This document shows, one piece after another, positions 1-8,522 of a DNA stretch of 64,000 bases. The DNA comes from Algihabitans albus (lineage in GTDB: Bacteria > Pseudomonadota > Alphaproteobacteria > Kiloniellales > DSM-21159), in contig NZ_QXNY01000003.1 in NCBI RefSeq assembly GCF_003572205.1, positions 558,001 to 622,000 of the forward strand, in the 5' to 3' direction. Under the pieces are notes generated by a model. That model did no database searches and was not told the DNA's origin. It worked only from the letters and a program-made list of their open reading frames with translations. The position numbers and the translations under genes are program-made. Position 1 is the stretch's first letter; each line of letters begins with the position of its first letter.

Positions 1-869
1 GCCGCCCCATGGCCGAGCGGCTATTGGGGGCCCGCTTCTCCCTGCGTGTCTGGAATCGGACTCGCGCCAAGGCCGAGCCGCTGACCGAACTGGGTGCAAG
101 ATTATGTGAGACACCGGGCGAGGCTGTCGAGGACGCCGACGTCATCATTACCATGCTCGAAAACGGCCCTGTGGTGACCGACGTCCTTTTCGCCAGCGAC
201 CTGCTCTCCAAATCTGCGCCTGGAGCGCTGGTGATCGATATGTCTTCGATCCCGCCGTCCCTCGCCCGCGATCACGCAACCAGGCTGGCGGAGCGAGACC
301 TGAGCCACTTGGACGCACCGGTCTCCGGCGGCACGGCCGGCGCCGCGGCAGGGACCCTGGCGATCATGGCTGGGGGCTCGCCCGAAGACTTCGCGAAGGC
401 CGCACCACTGTTCGAGGCCATGGGACGAGCCACCCACGTGGGCCCTACTGGAGCCGGCCAGATGACGAAGCTCGCCAATCAAGCGATCGTTGCCGTCACC
501 ATCGCAGCCGTCTCCGAAGGCTTGCTGCTGGCCGCCGCAGGCGGTGCCGATCCAGCCGCGGTCCGCGACGCGATCTCCGGCGGCTTTTGCGATAGTCGCA
601 TTTTGGAGCTGCACGGCAAACGGATGATCGACCGTGACTGGATCCCGGGCGGCAAGTCCAGCACCCATCTCAAGGATATGAACACAGTTCTTGAGACGGC
701 CGAAACGCTGAAACTCGACTTGCCATTGACCAAGGCGGTTCGAGATCAGTTGGCCGAACTGGTTGCGACGGACAAGGCCGAGACGGATCACGCGGCCTTG
801 CTGCTTTGGCTCGAAGCACGCAATGCACCTCACAGGGTGGGTAACCTACCGGATCGTTTGCCTGCCTAG
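1..869 (+). CDS. NAD(P)-dependent oxidoreductase, 3-hydroxyisobutyrate dehydrogenase family (5' end outside window)
   Basis: The gene enters from the left edge: the frame is open to base 3 and reads R-P-M-A-E-R-L-L, matching the family's GxMGxPMAxxL segment, so the GxGxxG NAD-binding turn and the true start lie upstream. About 286 of the usual ~295 residues are visible. From the first visible Met: the rest of the Rossmann domain with the NRT cofactor-specificity turn (about 17), the DAPVSGGTAGA substrate loop (about 102-112), and the GAGQMTKLANQ segment (about 148-158) carrying the family's catalytic Lys and conserved Asn. The all-helical C-terminal domain is complete. Family members oxidise 3-hydroxyisobutyrate or reduce tartronate semialdehyde or related beta-hydroxyacids; the substrate here cannot be read from sequence. 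It ends in TAG followed by AG, a pattern seen at several other genes in this window. Confidence 0.88.
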   Translation, partial: RPMAERLLGARFSLRVWNRTRAKAEPLTELGARLCETPGEAVEDADVIITMLENGPVVTDVLFASDLLSKSAPGALVIDMSSIPPSLARDHATRLAERDLSHLDAPVSGGTAGAAAGTLAIMAGGSPEDFAKAAPLFEAMGRATHVGPTGAGQMTKLANQAIVAVTIAAVSEGLLLAAAGGADPAAVRDAISGGFCDSRILELHGKRMIDRDWIPGGKSSTHLKDMNTVLETAETLKLDLPLTKAVRDQLAELVATDKAETDHAALLLWLEARNAPHRVGNLPDRLPA

Positions 870-1341
870 AGCCGAATCGACTGAAGTCCGAACGCTTGGC
901 TGAGCGCACTACGCTCGCGACTCCGTCTCTATTGGGTCGGTCGGAACGGATCGCACTCCAACGACGTGTCGAGCTTGCGAAGATCCGCGTCGCGGCTTCC
1001 TCGATTGGGTCTTTCGAAACGATCTAATACGACCTCAGGGCGCAGGAGACGGGGCGGAGTGGAAAAGGTTAGCCGCATCCCAAGCGTGCGCGCCAGCGAC
1101 GCCGTTCATGTTCGGCACGAGATATTACACAGTATTTACATAGAATGGTTTGAGCGGTTACGCAAAGCAGCTAGCTTCCAAAACATGCTCGCAGGCCGCG
1201 AAGAAAGAGCCGACGCGAACACGGGCGATCAAGGACCTGTAACCAGAGATTCTACCGTGGAAGGCACTTAACCGCGCCTGCTGCAGGAGAAAAAGCCAAG
1301 TTCAAAAGTTCCAGATTCGAGAGTTCAAGGAGGAACCAGTC
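870..1341. other. Intergenic stretch without a supported gene
   Basis: A 101-codon open frame covers 966-1271, but its Arg/Ser-rich composition and lack of any recognisable domain or ribosome-binding site argue against a gene. The last part (about 1110-1145) is locally AT-rich and could hold the promoter of the XRE regulator that follows. No convincing -35/-10 pair is assigned. Confidence 0.5.
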
Positions 1342-1707
1342 ATGTATCATAAGACCGACGTTCACATCGGTCGCCGCGTTCGCGAGCGCCGGGTTGCCAT
1401 GGGCCTGAGCCAGTCGGAGTTGGCCGAAGGTCTCGGTATCAGCTTCCAGCAGGTTCAGAAGTACGAGAGCGGTGCCAACCGGATCAGCGGTAGCCGCATC
1501 TGGGATATCGCAACACTTCTGCGGGTGCCGGTCGGATTCTTTTTCGACGGCCTCGAGGTCAGTCTCGACCAGATGTCCGAAGACCAGGGCGAGCAACCGA
1601 TCGATCGACAAACCCTGGAAATCGCACGTGCCGTTAATAAGATCGAAGACGATACGCTGAAGAGCCAGCTCGTCCGTCTGGTCAAAGCCTGCGCGAAAAG
1701 CGCCTAG
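1342..1707 (+). CDS. XRE (Cro/CI) family transcriptional regulator
   Basis: This 121-residue protein has an N-terminal helix-turn-helix of the Cro/CI type at about residues 10-66; the core SQSELAEGLGISFQQVQKYE shows the two HTH helices, followed by the R-I-S-G-S-R and DIATLLRVPVGFFFDGL signatures. The C-terminal ~50 residues are acidic and then helical, without a peptidase or sensor domain. This architecture is abundant in Alphaproteobacteria, often in several copies per genome. The start ATG is preceded by AAGGAGGAA, an excellent ribosome-binding site. The gene stands alone, followed directly by a terminator, so it is monocistronic. DNA binding is clear; the targets are unknown. Confidence 0.93.
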   Translation: MYHKTDVHIGRRVRERRVAMGLSQSELAEGLGISFQQVQKYESGANRISGSRIWDIATLLRVPVGFFFDGLEVSLDQMSEDQGEQPIDRQTLEIARAVNKIEDDTLKSQLVRLVKACAKSA

Positions 1708-1729
1708 GACAGACCGCAAGCTGCGGTCC

Positions 1730-1766
1730 AAAAGGGCCCGCTGGCATTCACCGGCGGGCCCCTTTT
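1730..1766 (+). terminator. Rho-independent terminator after the XRE gene
   Basis: An inverted repeat AAAAGGGCCCGCTGG ... CCGGCGGGCCCCTTTT with one bulged base and a short loop lies 23 bases after the stop codon. Its descending arm ends in CCCCTTTT, giving a short U tract. The arms would also work, more weakly, on the opposite strand. Confidence 0.75.
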
Positions 1767-2144
1767 CGATCTGCACGCTCTGCGTTTAATGAGAACGGCC
1801 GGCTCTTGAAAGCGCAAGTCGGTTCAGAAGACCTGCAGGACAGCATCGGGGCAATTCGAATAGCCTGCGCTTCCTGTGTTATTTAGCGATTCCGCTGATA
1901 AAAACCCTGCGCCGGCCATTGGCAGCAATGCTCGACGCACCTGTCGAAGCCTTCCTTGAATTCTCCACACCGCAAGAACTGGACCTTGAGTCATGAACGC
2001 CCGAACACCGCTTGACCGTGTCACAGGCTAACCTCTAAGGTCACAGAAAAACATATAATTTGTCTTAAATATTTTGTTTATTTGTTTGTCGAAATGGTAC
2101 GGTGGAGGTGGAGACCGCCACCACCAGAGGGGGAGCTTCCATAG
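1767..2144. other. Intergenic region upstream of cobI
   Basis: No credible gene. Bases about 2038-2100 form an abrupt AT-rich block in a GC-rich setting and probably hold the cobI promoter. The stretch 2101-2128 can form a short G/C hairpin (GGTGG...CCACC). I looked for the conserved boxes of a cobalamin riboswitch and did not find them. Confidence 0.45.
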
Positions 2145-2162
2145 ATGGCGGTATTCGGATGA
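2145..2162 (+). CDS. Possible 5-codon leader peptide overlapping cobI start
   Basis: ATG at 2145 opens a five-codon frame (M-A-V-F-G) that ends in TGA at 2160-2162. It has a strong Shine-Dalgarno GGGGGAG at a normal 9-base distance, while the cobI ATG itself (2159) has none. Stop and start overlap as ATGA, the usual arrangement for translational coupling. The reading of this as a leader is inference from spacing alone. Confidence 0.3.
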   Translation: MAVFG

Positions 2163-2845
2163 AGGGGACGCTCTACGGCTTGGGCGTCGGGCCGGGCGAT
2201 CCGGAGTTGATGACACTGAAGGCCCATCGCCTGCTGCAACAAGTGCCGGTGATCGCTTACTCGGCGCCGGAGCAAGGTGAGTCGCCGGCACGCGCGATCG
2301 CCGCCCCGTACATTCCGGCGGATTGCACAGAGATCCTGGTCAGGACGACGAAGGACGGCACTTCACCAACATCGGAAAGCGCCAGCGACGATGTAGTGAA
2401 GGAGATCGCCGAGATCCTCTTGAAGGGTCACGACATCGTATTGCTCTGCGAAGGCGATCCCCTCTTCTACAACGACTCCCAACCTCTGTTGGTCGGTTTG
2501 GCCGAACACTTTTCGATCCAGATAGTACCCGGGGTTTCCTCATTGTCTGCCTGCGCTGCCGCCTTGGGCTCCCCGCTTGCGGCGCGCGACGAGCAGTTGC
2601 TGGTCATTCCTGCGGGACTCGCCGCCCGCACACTCACAATCAAGCTCTCCGAGACGGATGCAGCTGCGGTGATCGATTTGAACGGCCATTTTGCCAAGGT
2701 CCGCGACTGTCTGGCTGTGACCGGACTGCTGCCCCGGTCGCGTTACATCGAACATGCGACACACGACCGACAGCGTGTCCTATCGCTTGATCAAGTTGAC
2801 TCCGAGCAGGTACCCAGGTGCTCCATGGTTCTCATGCGTCGCTAA
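2159..2845 (+). CDS. cobI: Precorrin-2 C(20)-methyltransferase
   Basis: SAM-dependent tetrapyrrole methylase of 228 residues. The N-terminus GTLYGLGVGPGDPELMTLKA is the family's P-loop-like SAM segment, followed by VPVIAYSAPEQGESPARAIA, typical of C20-methyltransferases. The central EGDPLFYNDSQPLL and the VPGVSS-x-SACAA stretch complete the SAM/substrate pocket. The enzyme methylates C20 of precorrin-2 in aerobic cobalamin synthesis. The frame extends upstream to a GTG at 2102, but homology starts at the ATG at 2159, which has no ribosome-binding site of its own. No other cobalamin gene is in the window, so the gene is isolated from its pathway here. Where many family members read FYGS, this one reads FYNDS. 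Confidence 0.85.
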   Translation: MKGTLYGLGVGPGDPELMTLKAHRLLQQVPVIAYSAPEQGESPARAIAAPYIPADCTEILVRTTKDGTSPTSESASDDVVKEIAEILLKGHDIVLLCEGDPLFYNDSQPLLVGLAEHFSIQIVPGVSSLSACAAALGSPLAARDEQLLVIPAGLAARTLTIKLSETDAAAVIDLNGHFAKVRDCLAVTGLLPRSRYIEHATHDRQRVLSLDQVDSEQVPRCSMVLMRR

Positions 2846-3012
2846 AGCTCGGAAGAACACTGCGCGATCGCACGGCTTGCGAAGCGAGCCCGCCGTGCCG
2901 CGGTCGACCTTGGCCGCGCCGCTCGCAAGAAAGCGGTTGAGCGGCGAGGCGGCTCCTGCCATCCATGCTTGGTGATTTGTCTTCTGGGAGACATGCCGGA
3001 GTGGACGACGCC

Positions 3013-3582
3013 ATGACAAAGGGACTGACGGGCCATCTTGAACGGGCTTCGGCACTGCTGCGGAAGAGCAACACCCCGGAGCTGGCAAAAAAACTGGACG
3101 AGGCGGTCGCCCGGATCTCGGAAGCATTGCAGGGCGACTGTCCGCTGCTGGTCTGCGGCAACGGCGGTTCGGCCGCCGACGCCATGCATATTGCCGGCGA
3201 ACTGGTTGGCCGTTTTCTGAAGGAGCGGCGCGCGCTGAACGTGCTCTGCCTGGCAGACAGCCCCACAGTGCTCACGGCCTGGTCGAACGACTACAGCTAC
3301 GAGACTGTCTTTGCGCGCCAAGTGGAGGCCTATGGCCGGCCGGGCGGTGTTCTGCTGGGCATCAGCACCTCAGGAAACTCTCAGAACGTAGTCGCCGCCA
3401 TGGAAGCTGCGAAGGCGAAGAACATGCTGACGATCGCTCTGACCGGCCAGGGCGGCGGGCAGTTGGCACCGCTCTGCGACCTGCTGATCGACGTGCCCTC
3501 CCGGCACACGCCTGACGTTCAGCAGGTGCATGTCTGTCTCTATCACTACCTCTGCGAGGAAGTCGAAAAGCTCTGCGCCTAA
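3013..3582 (+). CDS. gmhA: Phosphoheptose isomerase (SIS domain)
   Basis: A 189-residue single-domain SIS protein. The signature CGNGGSAADAMHIAGELVGR (from about residue 49), the phosphate loop ISTSGNSQNV and the C-terminal DVQQVHVCLYHYLC with the expected catalytic His match GmhA, which converts sedoheptulose-7-phosphate to D-glycero-manno-heptose-7-phosphate for LPS core or surface glycans in the cytoplasm. ATG at 3013 is preceded by GGAGTGG at good spacing; an upstream extension to 2965 is not conserved in type. The gene converges on kdsD with only 8 bases between the stop codons, so two sugar-phosphate isomerases of envelope synthesis sit tail to tail. The other heptose genes (hldE, gmhB, hldD) are not in the window. 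Confidence 0.9.
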   Translation: MTKGLTGHLERASALLRKSNTPELAKKLDEAVARISEALQGDCPLLVCGNGGSAADAMHIAGELVGRFLKERRALNVLCLADSPTVLTAWSNDYSYETVFARQVEAYGRPGGVLLGISTSGNSQNVVAAMEAAKAKNMLTIALTGQGGGQLAPLCDLLIDVPSRHTPDVQQVHVCLYHYLCEEVEKLCA

Positions 3583-3590
3583 GAAACCAC

Positions 3591-4631
3591 TCAATAGACG
3601 CCATTGCGTAGACAGTCGTGCAGATGCAGAAAGCCGCTGGGCTGGGCCACACCCGGCTCATGCACGAAGAGCGCATTGATCCGCGTTTCGTGCATCACGC
3701 TCAGCGCTTCCGCAGCCAAGGCGTCGGGCGTGATCGACTTCGGAGCATGCGTCATCACGGTCTCCACGGGTTGATCGAGGATCGCCGGGGACAGGCGGCG
3801 GCGCAGATCGCCGTCGGTAACGATTCCCGTCAGCGCATCTTCGCCGTCGACCACGCCAACACAGCCGAACCCCCGTGCCGACATCTCGATCAGGACCTTC
3901 GACATCGACGTTCCGGCAGCAACCAAAGGCATGGCCTCCCCGCGGTGCATGATATCGCGGACGCGGCGGAGAACATTACCGAGTCGACCGCCGGGATGGA
4001 ACTCGCGGAAGTCCTCTCGGCTGAAGCCCTTCAGACGCAGCAGTGCGACCGCCAAGGCATCACCGAGAACCAGGGTCAAGGTGGTCGAGGTGGTGGGAGC
4101 CAAACCGAGCGGACAGGCTTCTTCGGCTGCCGGCAGAACCAGCGCGACATCGGCTTCACGTGCCAGTGTGCTCTGCGGTACGGAGGTCACGGCAAGCAAA
4201 GGAATGCGAAAACGCCGCGTGTACATCAGAAGGTCGGAAAGCTCCGACGTTTCTCCGGAATTGGAAATCGCCAGGACCACGTTGGCTGGAGTGATCATCC
4301 CAAGATCGCCATGACTCGCCTCGCCCGGGTGGACGAAGAAAGCCGGCGTGCCGGTGGAAGCGAGAGTCGCGGCAATCTTGCGGCCGATATGACCGCTCTT
4401 GCCCATTCCCGTGACCACAACATGGCCGGCCGAGCGCGCGATGAGATGCGTCGCCGCAACGAAAGGCTCGCTCAGGCCGTTCTCGAAGCTCTTGCCCAAG
4501 GCATTGACCGCGACGCCCTCCAAACGGGTCACGCTGCGCGCCGCCTCCAGAATGTCGGCTTCCCGAACCTTGGCGACCTCGGGCTCCGGTGCGGTTTCCA
4601 GTTCCGCTGCCTTTAGAGTATTTCCTACCAT
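3591..4631 (-). CDS. kdsD: Arabinose-5-phosphate isomerase (SIS + tandem CBS)
   Basis: A 346-residue protein of KpsF/KdsD architecture: SIS domain (about 60-200) with GMGKSGHIGRKIAATLASTG and SNSGETSEL, then the LGDALAVALL and FHPGGRLG segments, then two CBS motifs (about 225-340). It interconverts ribulose-5-phosphate and arabinose-5-phosphate, the first step of Kdo synthesis for LPS or capsule. The ATG is preceded by GGAG at 7-base spacing. The N-terminal 25 residues are acidic and less conserved. CBS domains suggest nucleotide or ligand control. The other Kdo genes (kdsA, kdsB, kdsC) are not nearby. Confidence 0.93.
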   Translation of the reverse strand: MVGNTLKAAELETAPEPEVAKVREADILEAARSVTRLEGVAVNALGKSFENGLSEPFVAATHLIARSAGHVVVTGMGKSGHIGRKIAATLASTGTPAFFVHPGEASHGDLGMITPANVVLAISNSGETSELSDLLMYTRRFRIPLLAVTSVPQSTLAREADVALVLPAAEEACPLGLAPTTSTTLTLVLGDALAVALLRLKGFSREDFREFHPGGRLGNVLRRVRDIMHRGEAMPLVAAGTSMSKVLIEMSARGFGCVGVVDGEDALTGIVTDGDLRRRLSPAILDQPVETVMTHAPKSITPDALAAEALSVMHETRINALFVHEPGVAQPSGFLHLHDCLRNGVY

Positions 4632-4890
4632 GTCAGAACTCCGATGGAGGAACCGACAAAAACCGCCGGCACCAGCCCGACTCCAGGCTGTTTGAGCCTA
4701 ACATAGCCACGCTGCGCCGTGGCGGCCAAGTCTTGGTGGAGCTTAAAGGGCCTGCAGGCTTCCGTGCGGAAGACGATTCGCCGACGCCGCCTGCCAACCA
4801 ATAGGCGCCGTGATCTGCTGCGCTTCCAGGGACCTCAGGCAGGCAGGTTCCGTCTTTGGTCGAACAGAAGCACCGCCGGGCTTTGGACAG

Positions 4891-5838
4891 CTAGTCGGTT
4901 ATGGCCTCGAACACTGAAGACAAACGCTCACGAAAAGCCTGATCCAACAGGAAGTAGCGGTCTCGGGCGGCCTCGCCGAGTTTCCGTTTCGCTTCGACCG
5001 GCATGGCGACGAGTTCCGCCACGGTATGTTCCAACGCCTCGAGATCAACGATGAAGTCGGTGCCCAATTGGCGCGGTGCCGTTTCCTTATAGGGGACCAA
5101 CCTGCCAGTCGCAGGCGTGACGATCTCATTCATCGGAGGCGCATCTGTCGTTACAACCAAGGCGCCGCTGGACATCGCCTCAACCAAGGTGTGCCCCCAG
5201 CCTTCGCTGCGCGACGGGCAGAGGTGGAGTCCGTAGCGATTTTGCAGTTCCGTCACCTGTTCGTACGGCAGGTAGCCATCAATGACAGTCACGTTTGGTC
5301 CGACAGCTCCCAGGTATTCGCGCCGCGTCGCCTTGATAACAAGCTGAGGCCATTCAGGATGACGCGCCCAGAGCTGTAGAAGCTCTCGAGTCCCCTTCCG
5401 GATAGAATCCGTCGAGACGTGAAAGAACGAAACCCAGTCTTTTTCAATATTTTCATTGAATATATCATTTGATGTAAAGCCTGTGTAAATTACATTTGAA
5501 TGTTTTTCGCTGAAACGGTCTCGAGAGTGCTGGCTCTTGACGAGAATTTTATCGAAAAATCTTAGTGCCCACCCTCGCTCTTGTCTAAAGGACTCTTGAT
5601 TTGGAATCAAAATATGCTTCTCACCTGCATTTAACCAACGTCTTTGAATTTGCGCAACATGCACAACAATATTGGAGGTTCGTTTAAAGCTCAAAATATC
5701 CCAAAAATTCCTATCTTTATTTTCAAAAGATCGGACAGAATAACCAATTTTCTCAAAATATGTCTTAAGAATTCTGATATCTTGCAGAAGCCCATAAGGA
5801 TAGTGTGTGCTTACCAAGTCGATAATTGGCTTTTTCAT
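4891..5838 (-). CDS. Glycosyltransferase, GT4-like (GT-B fold)
   Basis: 315 residues. The C-terminal half holds the GT-B donor-binding pattern: SRSEGWGHTLVEAMSSGALV (about 211-230), an EX7E-type motif, followed by TTDAPPMNEIV. The N-terminal acceptor half is unusual, Lys/Phe/Ile-rich and encoded by markedly AT-rich DNA (about 5440-5838), whereas the 3' half is GC-rich like the neighbours. This looks like a gene assembled by recombination, or a horizontally acquired gene whose 3' part was replaced. The sugar and acceptor are unknown. It lies in a polysaccharide block but is separated from other genes on both sides, so it is probably transcribed alone. Confidence 0.8.
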   Translation of the reverse strand: MKKPIIDLVSTHYPYGLLQDIRILKTYFEKIGYSVRSFENKDRNFWDILSFKRTSNIVVHVAQIQRRWLNAGEKHILIPNQESFRQERGWALRFFDKILVKSQHSRDRFSEKHSNVIYTGFTSNDIFNENIEKDWVSFFHVSTDSIRKGTRELLQLWARHPEWPQLVIKATRREYLGAVGPNVTVIDGYLPYEQVTELQNRYGLHLCPSRSEGWGHTLVEAMSSGALVVTTDAPPMNEIVTPATGRLVPYKETAPRQLGTDFIVDLEALEHTVAELVAMPVEAKRKLGEAARDRYFLLDQAFRERLSSVFEAITD

Positions 5839-6202
5839 TTTTCAATTTCGATTTTCGATTGGACCTATTCTACTGAACATTCAATACGCTAAAATTTTTT
5901 GCCATCTCTCTTGTTGGATCGTGATGTCATCTTACATAAGATGCAACTAAAAAGTTTTCAAAAATACCTACAGCAACCTTGAGCTTGCACATCTATCTTC
6001 AGCAATCAAACCTGGAACCAGTGCTCGACACCGTTGTTTGCACTAGAGAAGCCCTGCTACCAAATCACGGCAGGTCCCTGGATACACATGCCCACCCTAC
6101 AAGGAGCCCAAGGCTTACGATGAAAAGGTAATATTTATTTGAGAAATAAAAGATAAATCGAAAACACATCAGTATCAAGTTTATTTAGAGGATCCTTCAA
6201 CT
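5839..6202. other. AT-rich divergent intergenic region
   Basis: This 364-base space lies between the starts of the GT4 gene (minus) and the ExoV-like gene (plus). It is AT-rich at both ends and must contain both promoters. No tRNA, repeat or ORF with coding character was seen. Confidence 0.5.
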
Positions 6203-7267
6203 ATGGAGATTTACCATTGGAACGACAGGGTTTCGAATTTTGGAGATGAGATCAATACATGGCTTTGGCACGAGCTCGCCGACCGACGATGGCCGCAACA
6301 ACCCGGCACGTTGTTCGTCGGCATCGGGACGGTGTTGGATCACCAGATTCCATCGAGCACAAAAGTTTACGTTTTCGGGGCAGGAGCCGGCTACGGTCCG
6401 CCGAAAGACATCGTCGGTCTGGGTTGGCAGGTCTACGGCGTGCGCGGCCCCATCACGGCGCGTCTTTGCGGACTTACCGAGGAGGCCGTGATCGGCGACC
6501 CGGCGATGCTGTTGCCCGACGTCTTTCCCGTCGCGCGACCGTCGCAAGCCGCAAAACGTAAAGTGATCTATGTACCGCATGTTCATTCGGTAGCGAACGC
6601 TCCTTGGCAGGAGGTCTGCGACGCCGCCGATGTCGCATTCATAGACCCGCGACGGCCGTCGAAAACAGTGGTTCAAGAGATTGCGTCGGCCGACCTGGTG
6701 CTCGCAGAGGCCATGCACGCAGCCATTATCGCAGATGCTTATCGCGTACCGTGGATTCCTGTTTGGACATCCAACAGAATCAATGCGTTAAAATGGTCGG
6801 ACTGGTCCTCTTCTTTGAACATGACGATCGAGCCGCGCCGAATCGACCCGCCCTCCCTGCTCATGCTGTCCGACAACTTCGCCTCGAAAGCCGCTGGTTT
6901 CGACATGACGACCCCCTTCTTCGATCTCAAAACGAGAACGTTTATGGATGTCGACCAGATGGTGAAAGCTCAGCACCGGGTCTCAAAATTGGAGAAATTT
7001 AAAAAGCCCCTGCGGATCAATTACTTGAGGCTGCGCTCGATCGTGCTGGAGTCTTCATTTGAGAGAGTCTGGAAGCAGAAGACCCGCGACTTGACCGCAC
7101 GCGCGTCGGAGCAGATGGCAAATCTCTCTAAAGAGGCTGGCGTATTGAGCAAGCAGGAAGATTTCGACACCCAAACAGCGAAACAACGTCTGCGGTTGGA
7201 CCAATTTCTGGACGAGCTGTCAGATTATCGGCCGTTGGATCGCACTGCGGCTACCATTTCGGAATAG
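6203..7267 (+). CDS. ExoV-like polysaccharide pyruvyl transferase family protein
   Basis: 354 residues. The opening NFGDEINTWLW, the LFVGIGTVLD segment and VFGAGAGYG, then VYGVRGPITARL and IGDPAMLLPDV, follow the pattern of the ExoV branch of polysaccharide pyruvyl transferases, which add 4,6-pyruvate ketals to sugar residues of exopolysaccharides using phosphoenolpyruvate. The family domain ends near residue 240; the remaining ~110 residues are charged and helical and look like an extra C-terminal tail. The ATG has AGAGGATC upstream. The 3' end overlaps the convergent GT2 gene by 17 bases. The substrate is unknown; membership of the fold is well supported, the pyruvyl-transfer reaction is inferred from family. 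Confidence 0.8.
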   Translation: MEIYHWNDRVSNFGDEINTWLWHELADRRWPQQPGTLFVGIGTVLDHQIPSSTKVYVFGAGAGYGPPKDIVGLGWQVYGVRGPITARLCGLTEEAVIGDPAMLLPDVFPVARPSQAAKRKVIYVPHVHSVANAPWQEVCDAADVAFIDPRRPSKTVVQEIASADLVLAEAMHAAIIADAYRVPWIPVWTSNRINALKWSDWSSSLNMTIEPRRIDPPSLLMLSDNFASKAAGFDMTTPFFDLKTRTFMDVDQMVKAQHRVSKLEKFKKPLRINYLRLRSIVLESSFERVWKQKTRDLTARASEQMANLSKEAGVLSKQEDFDTQTAKQRLRLDQFLDELSDYRPLDRTAATISE

Positions 7268-8183
7268 TCACAAACTGCGAGAGCGAATTGAGCATCGTGG
7301 CGACATAACAGCGCCAATTGTAACGGTCATAGCGGAGCGCGTACTTCATCACTGTATTTGCCGACCTGTATTTCTTCAGTCGCGACAAGATACGTGCGAT
7401 TCCGTAGAAATGCTGCGCTAGCGCCCGAGGATGTGCCATCAGCAAGGCTCGATGTTTTCTGACGATGTACAACGTCGTCCAGGCGTTGCGGCCCAGACCG
7501 CGCGATATGCTGTCGGCAGAAACCGCCGCGACACAGTGGGGCTGAGGATCGAAGGCGATTTTGCCCAGCCGTGCCAGGAGCAGGGTGAACTCCCAATCCT
7601 CATTCGCGCGCAGCCGGGCGTCGAAGCGAAGATCTCCATCGAAGACCTCTCGCCTGACCATGAGTGTTTGCATGGTGACGTGGTTTTTGTACGCAGTTGT
7701 TTCGAAGATTTGGTCGGACGGCGCGTGATCTTCGGGATGAGGTACAAAGCTGCAATCGCCTGGCCCATACTTTCCGTAGCGGATTTTGCCGCTGTAGAGA
7801 CCGATGTAAGTGTCGGGAAGAGACAGGATTTTTGTGACCTGGTCTTCGATTTTGTGAGGGACCCAATAATCGTCGGAGTCCTGGAAAGCGATCAAATCGC
7901 CAGTCGCGGCCTCCACTCCTAGGTTGCGCGCGGAAGCTGCCCCTCCGTTTCGGTCCGCCTTTATGACCCGCAGTCGCGGATCCTCGCAGAGCGCTATCGC
8001 GGCCAAGGTCTCATCCGTGGAACAGTCGTCAACAACGATAATTTCGGTGTTCCGGTAGGTTTGACCGCAAATACTGAGCAAGCAGTTGGAAATCTGCTCC
8101 GCCCGATTGAAGACCGGAACCACGATACTCACAAGCGGAGTTCTTCCAAGTTGCTTCAACTTGATCGGACGCACGTCGTCCAT
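7251..8183 (-). CDS. Family 2 glycosyltransferase
   Basis: GT-A fold transferase of about 310 residues. PLVSIVVPVFNRAEQISNCL at the N-terminus, VDDCSTDETL, the LGVEAATGDLIAFQDSDDYW stretch with the DxD-type metal-binding acids, and a further acidic motif ANEDWEFTLLL are all visible. The frame extends upstream to a GTG at 8291, but the ATG at 8183 has an AAGGACAAGG ribosome-binding site and starts ten-odd residues before the fold, as is usual, so the shorter form is preferred. It probably adds a sugar to a lipid-linked intermediate at the inner face of the membrane. It is convergent with the ExoV-like gene. Confidence 0.85.
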   Translation of the reverse strand: MDDVRPIKLKQLGRTPLVSIVVPVFNRAEQISNCLLSICGQTYRNTEIIVVDDCSTDETLAAIALCEDPRLRVIKADRNGGAASARNLGVEAATGDLIAFQDSDDYWVPHKIEDQVTKILSLPDTYIGLYSGKIRYGKYGPGDCSFVPHPEDHAPSDQIFETTAYKNHVTMQTLMVRREVFDGDLRFDARLRANEDWEFTLLLARLGKIAFDPQPHCVAAVSADSISRGLGRNAWTTLYIVRKHRALLMAHPRALAQHFYGIARILSRLKKYRSANTVMKYALRYDRYNWRCYVATMLNSLSQFVTIPKW

Positions 8184-8522
8184 AGTCAACCTTGTCCTTC
8201 TGCGAACCGCAGACCAAAGATCTCGACCTGCGAAGACACCGTGGGCAGCAAGCTTCGTCCAGGCCGCCATGGGGATCTGGGGGGTGGGCACGAGAGGATC
8301 ATACCTGGAGGACTGCTCACCGCGTCACCGCGCCGGGCTATGCATGGAGGAGCTGGCGCAACGCTTGCCGAGGCTCCACCACTGAGCCGTTCGATCGAAT
8401 GATACGTCCTCTTTTCCTCCGGCCGCACGACCAATAACGGCCAATACCTTCGCTCACCTCCGGCTGCGTCTCACCGCACCGTCCCCCCTCCGGCTGGCGC
8501 GTGACAACGGCCACGTCGCCGA
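8184..8522. other. Intergenic, no gene seen
   Basis: The space between the GT2 start and the end of the ABC transporter gene. The first ~110 bases could be coding if the GTG at 8291 is used. The rest has only short frames without domain features. Confidence 0.4.

Noticed and set aside
966-1271. 101-codon frame between the first gene and the XRE regulator
   Set aside because: Arg/Ser-rich without domains or ribosome-binding site, and GC-rich DNA gives such frames by chance.
2040-2158. Possible cobalamin riboswitch before cobI
   Set aside because: The B12-box and the other conserved elements are not present; only a short GGTGG/CCACC stem is seen.
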